Shown: positions 63,910-64,000 of the stretch, one piece after another
Layout: each line of letters starts with the position of its first letter
Numbering within the stretch: the stretch's first letter is position 1
Assembly: GCF_002101555.1 (NCBI RefSeq)
Contig: NZ_LQOL01000079.1
Coordinates: forward strand, 1-64,000
Length of the DNA: 64,000 nucleotides
Source: Mycolicibacterium canariasense
Lineage (GTDB): Bacteria; Actinomycetota; Actinomycetes; Mycobacteriales; Mycobacteriaceae
Direction of reading: 5' to 3'
The notes under the pieces: generated by a model
What the model was told of the DNA's origin: nothing
The model's input: the letters and a program-made list of their open reading frames with translations, nothing else
Database searches by the model: none
Made by a program: the position numbers and the translations under genes

Positions 63910-64000
63910 CGGGTTCGTCACGCCGGTGCCGGTGCGCTGGTCGGATATCGACATGTACCAGCACGTCAATCACGCGACCATGGTCACCATCCTGGAGGAG
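63902..64000 (+). CDS. Hot-dog thioesterase, N-terminal fragment (cut by window end)
   Basis: GTG 63902 overlaps the last codons of gdh by 8 bp; 33 codons are visible. [28 protein letters not shown] is the 4HBT signature, with the catalytic-type Asp in [11 protein letters not shown]. It corresponds to the Rv2475c position. Likely an acyl-CoA thioesterase co-translated with gdh. Confidence 0.85.
   Translation, partial: MANGFVTPVPVRWSDIDMYQHVNHATMVTILEE

Overview
The window comes from a high-GC actinobacterium of the family Mycobacteriaceae, most likely a fast-growing Mycolicibacterium-type species. Mycobacterial signature genes include a lipoprotein L,D-transpeptidase, the mycolate reductase CmrA, MmpS/MmpL, WS/DGAT, a PknB-type PASTA kinase, cutinase and the giant NAD-glutamate dehydrogenase. 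From memory, the conserved genes follow the M. tuberculosis order Rv2518c to Rv2475c; this synteny is recalled, not computed.

Layout. 1-1297: small atypical genes beside the 3' end of tRNA-Lys, possibly the end of an integrated element. 1298-10024: tRNA-Lys, ldtB, a SnoaL-like protein, an SRPBCC/DUF899 pair, tRNA-His, orn, a HerA-like ATPase, cmrA, an MFS transporter and an MmpS-domain membrane protein. 10103-21130: the branched-chain (leucine) catabolic block, with TetR repressor bkaR divergent from accD1-accA1-fadE19-maoC-citE, then bkdABC and echA14. 21320-38410: accessory block with a 997-aa exported Gly/Ala-rich protein, a peptide ABC transporter operon, a YihY protein, a repeat-bearing exported protein, a bacteriophytochrome fused to a PP2C/SpoIIE phosphatase facing a STAS protein, a zinc-ribbon SDR with a cutinase, tRNA-Arg and a PD-(D/E)XK nuclease. 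38529-43833: glycerolipid operon (WS/DGAT, plsC, plsB2). 43857-56484: second accessory block with CopD-CtaG, a second PknB-like kinase, MarR-MmpS-MmpL, TetR/FadE with a 39-bp palindrome, and an orphan allophanate hydrolase. 56657-64000: ssb paralogue, ettA, gdh and the start of a thioesterase.

How the genes work together. The BCKA dehydrogenase (bkdABC), FadE19, AccA1/AccD1, the MaoC-like protein and the CitE-family lyase form a leucine/branched-chain keto-acid route under a TetR repressor with two operator-like repeats between the divergent promoters. PlsB2, PlsC and WS/DGAT act in successive acylations of glycerol phosphate.

The best candidate for an undescribed system is the phytochrome-phosphatase (32678-35011) with the divergent STAS protein (35116-35517) and a downstream ABM-domain gene: red/far-red light may control partner switching of a sigma factor. 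The phosphosite position of the STAS protein is Cys rather than Ser. Also notable are the exported Gly/Ala-rich protein where M. tuberculosis carries PE_PGRS genes, a short GC-rich repeat lying in frame inside three enzymes, and many genes with leaderless promoter geometry (a TANNNT -10 box 6-7 nt before the start codon).
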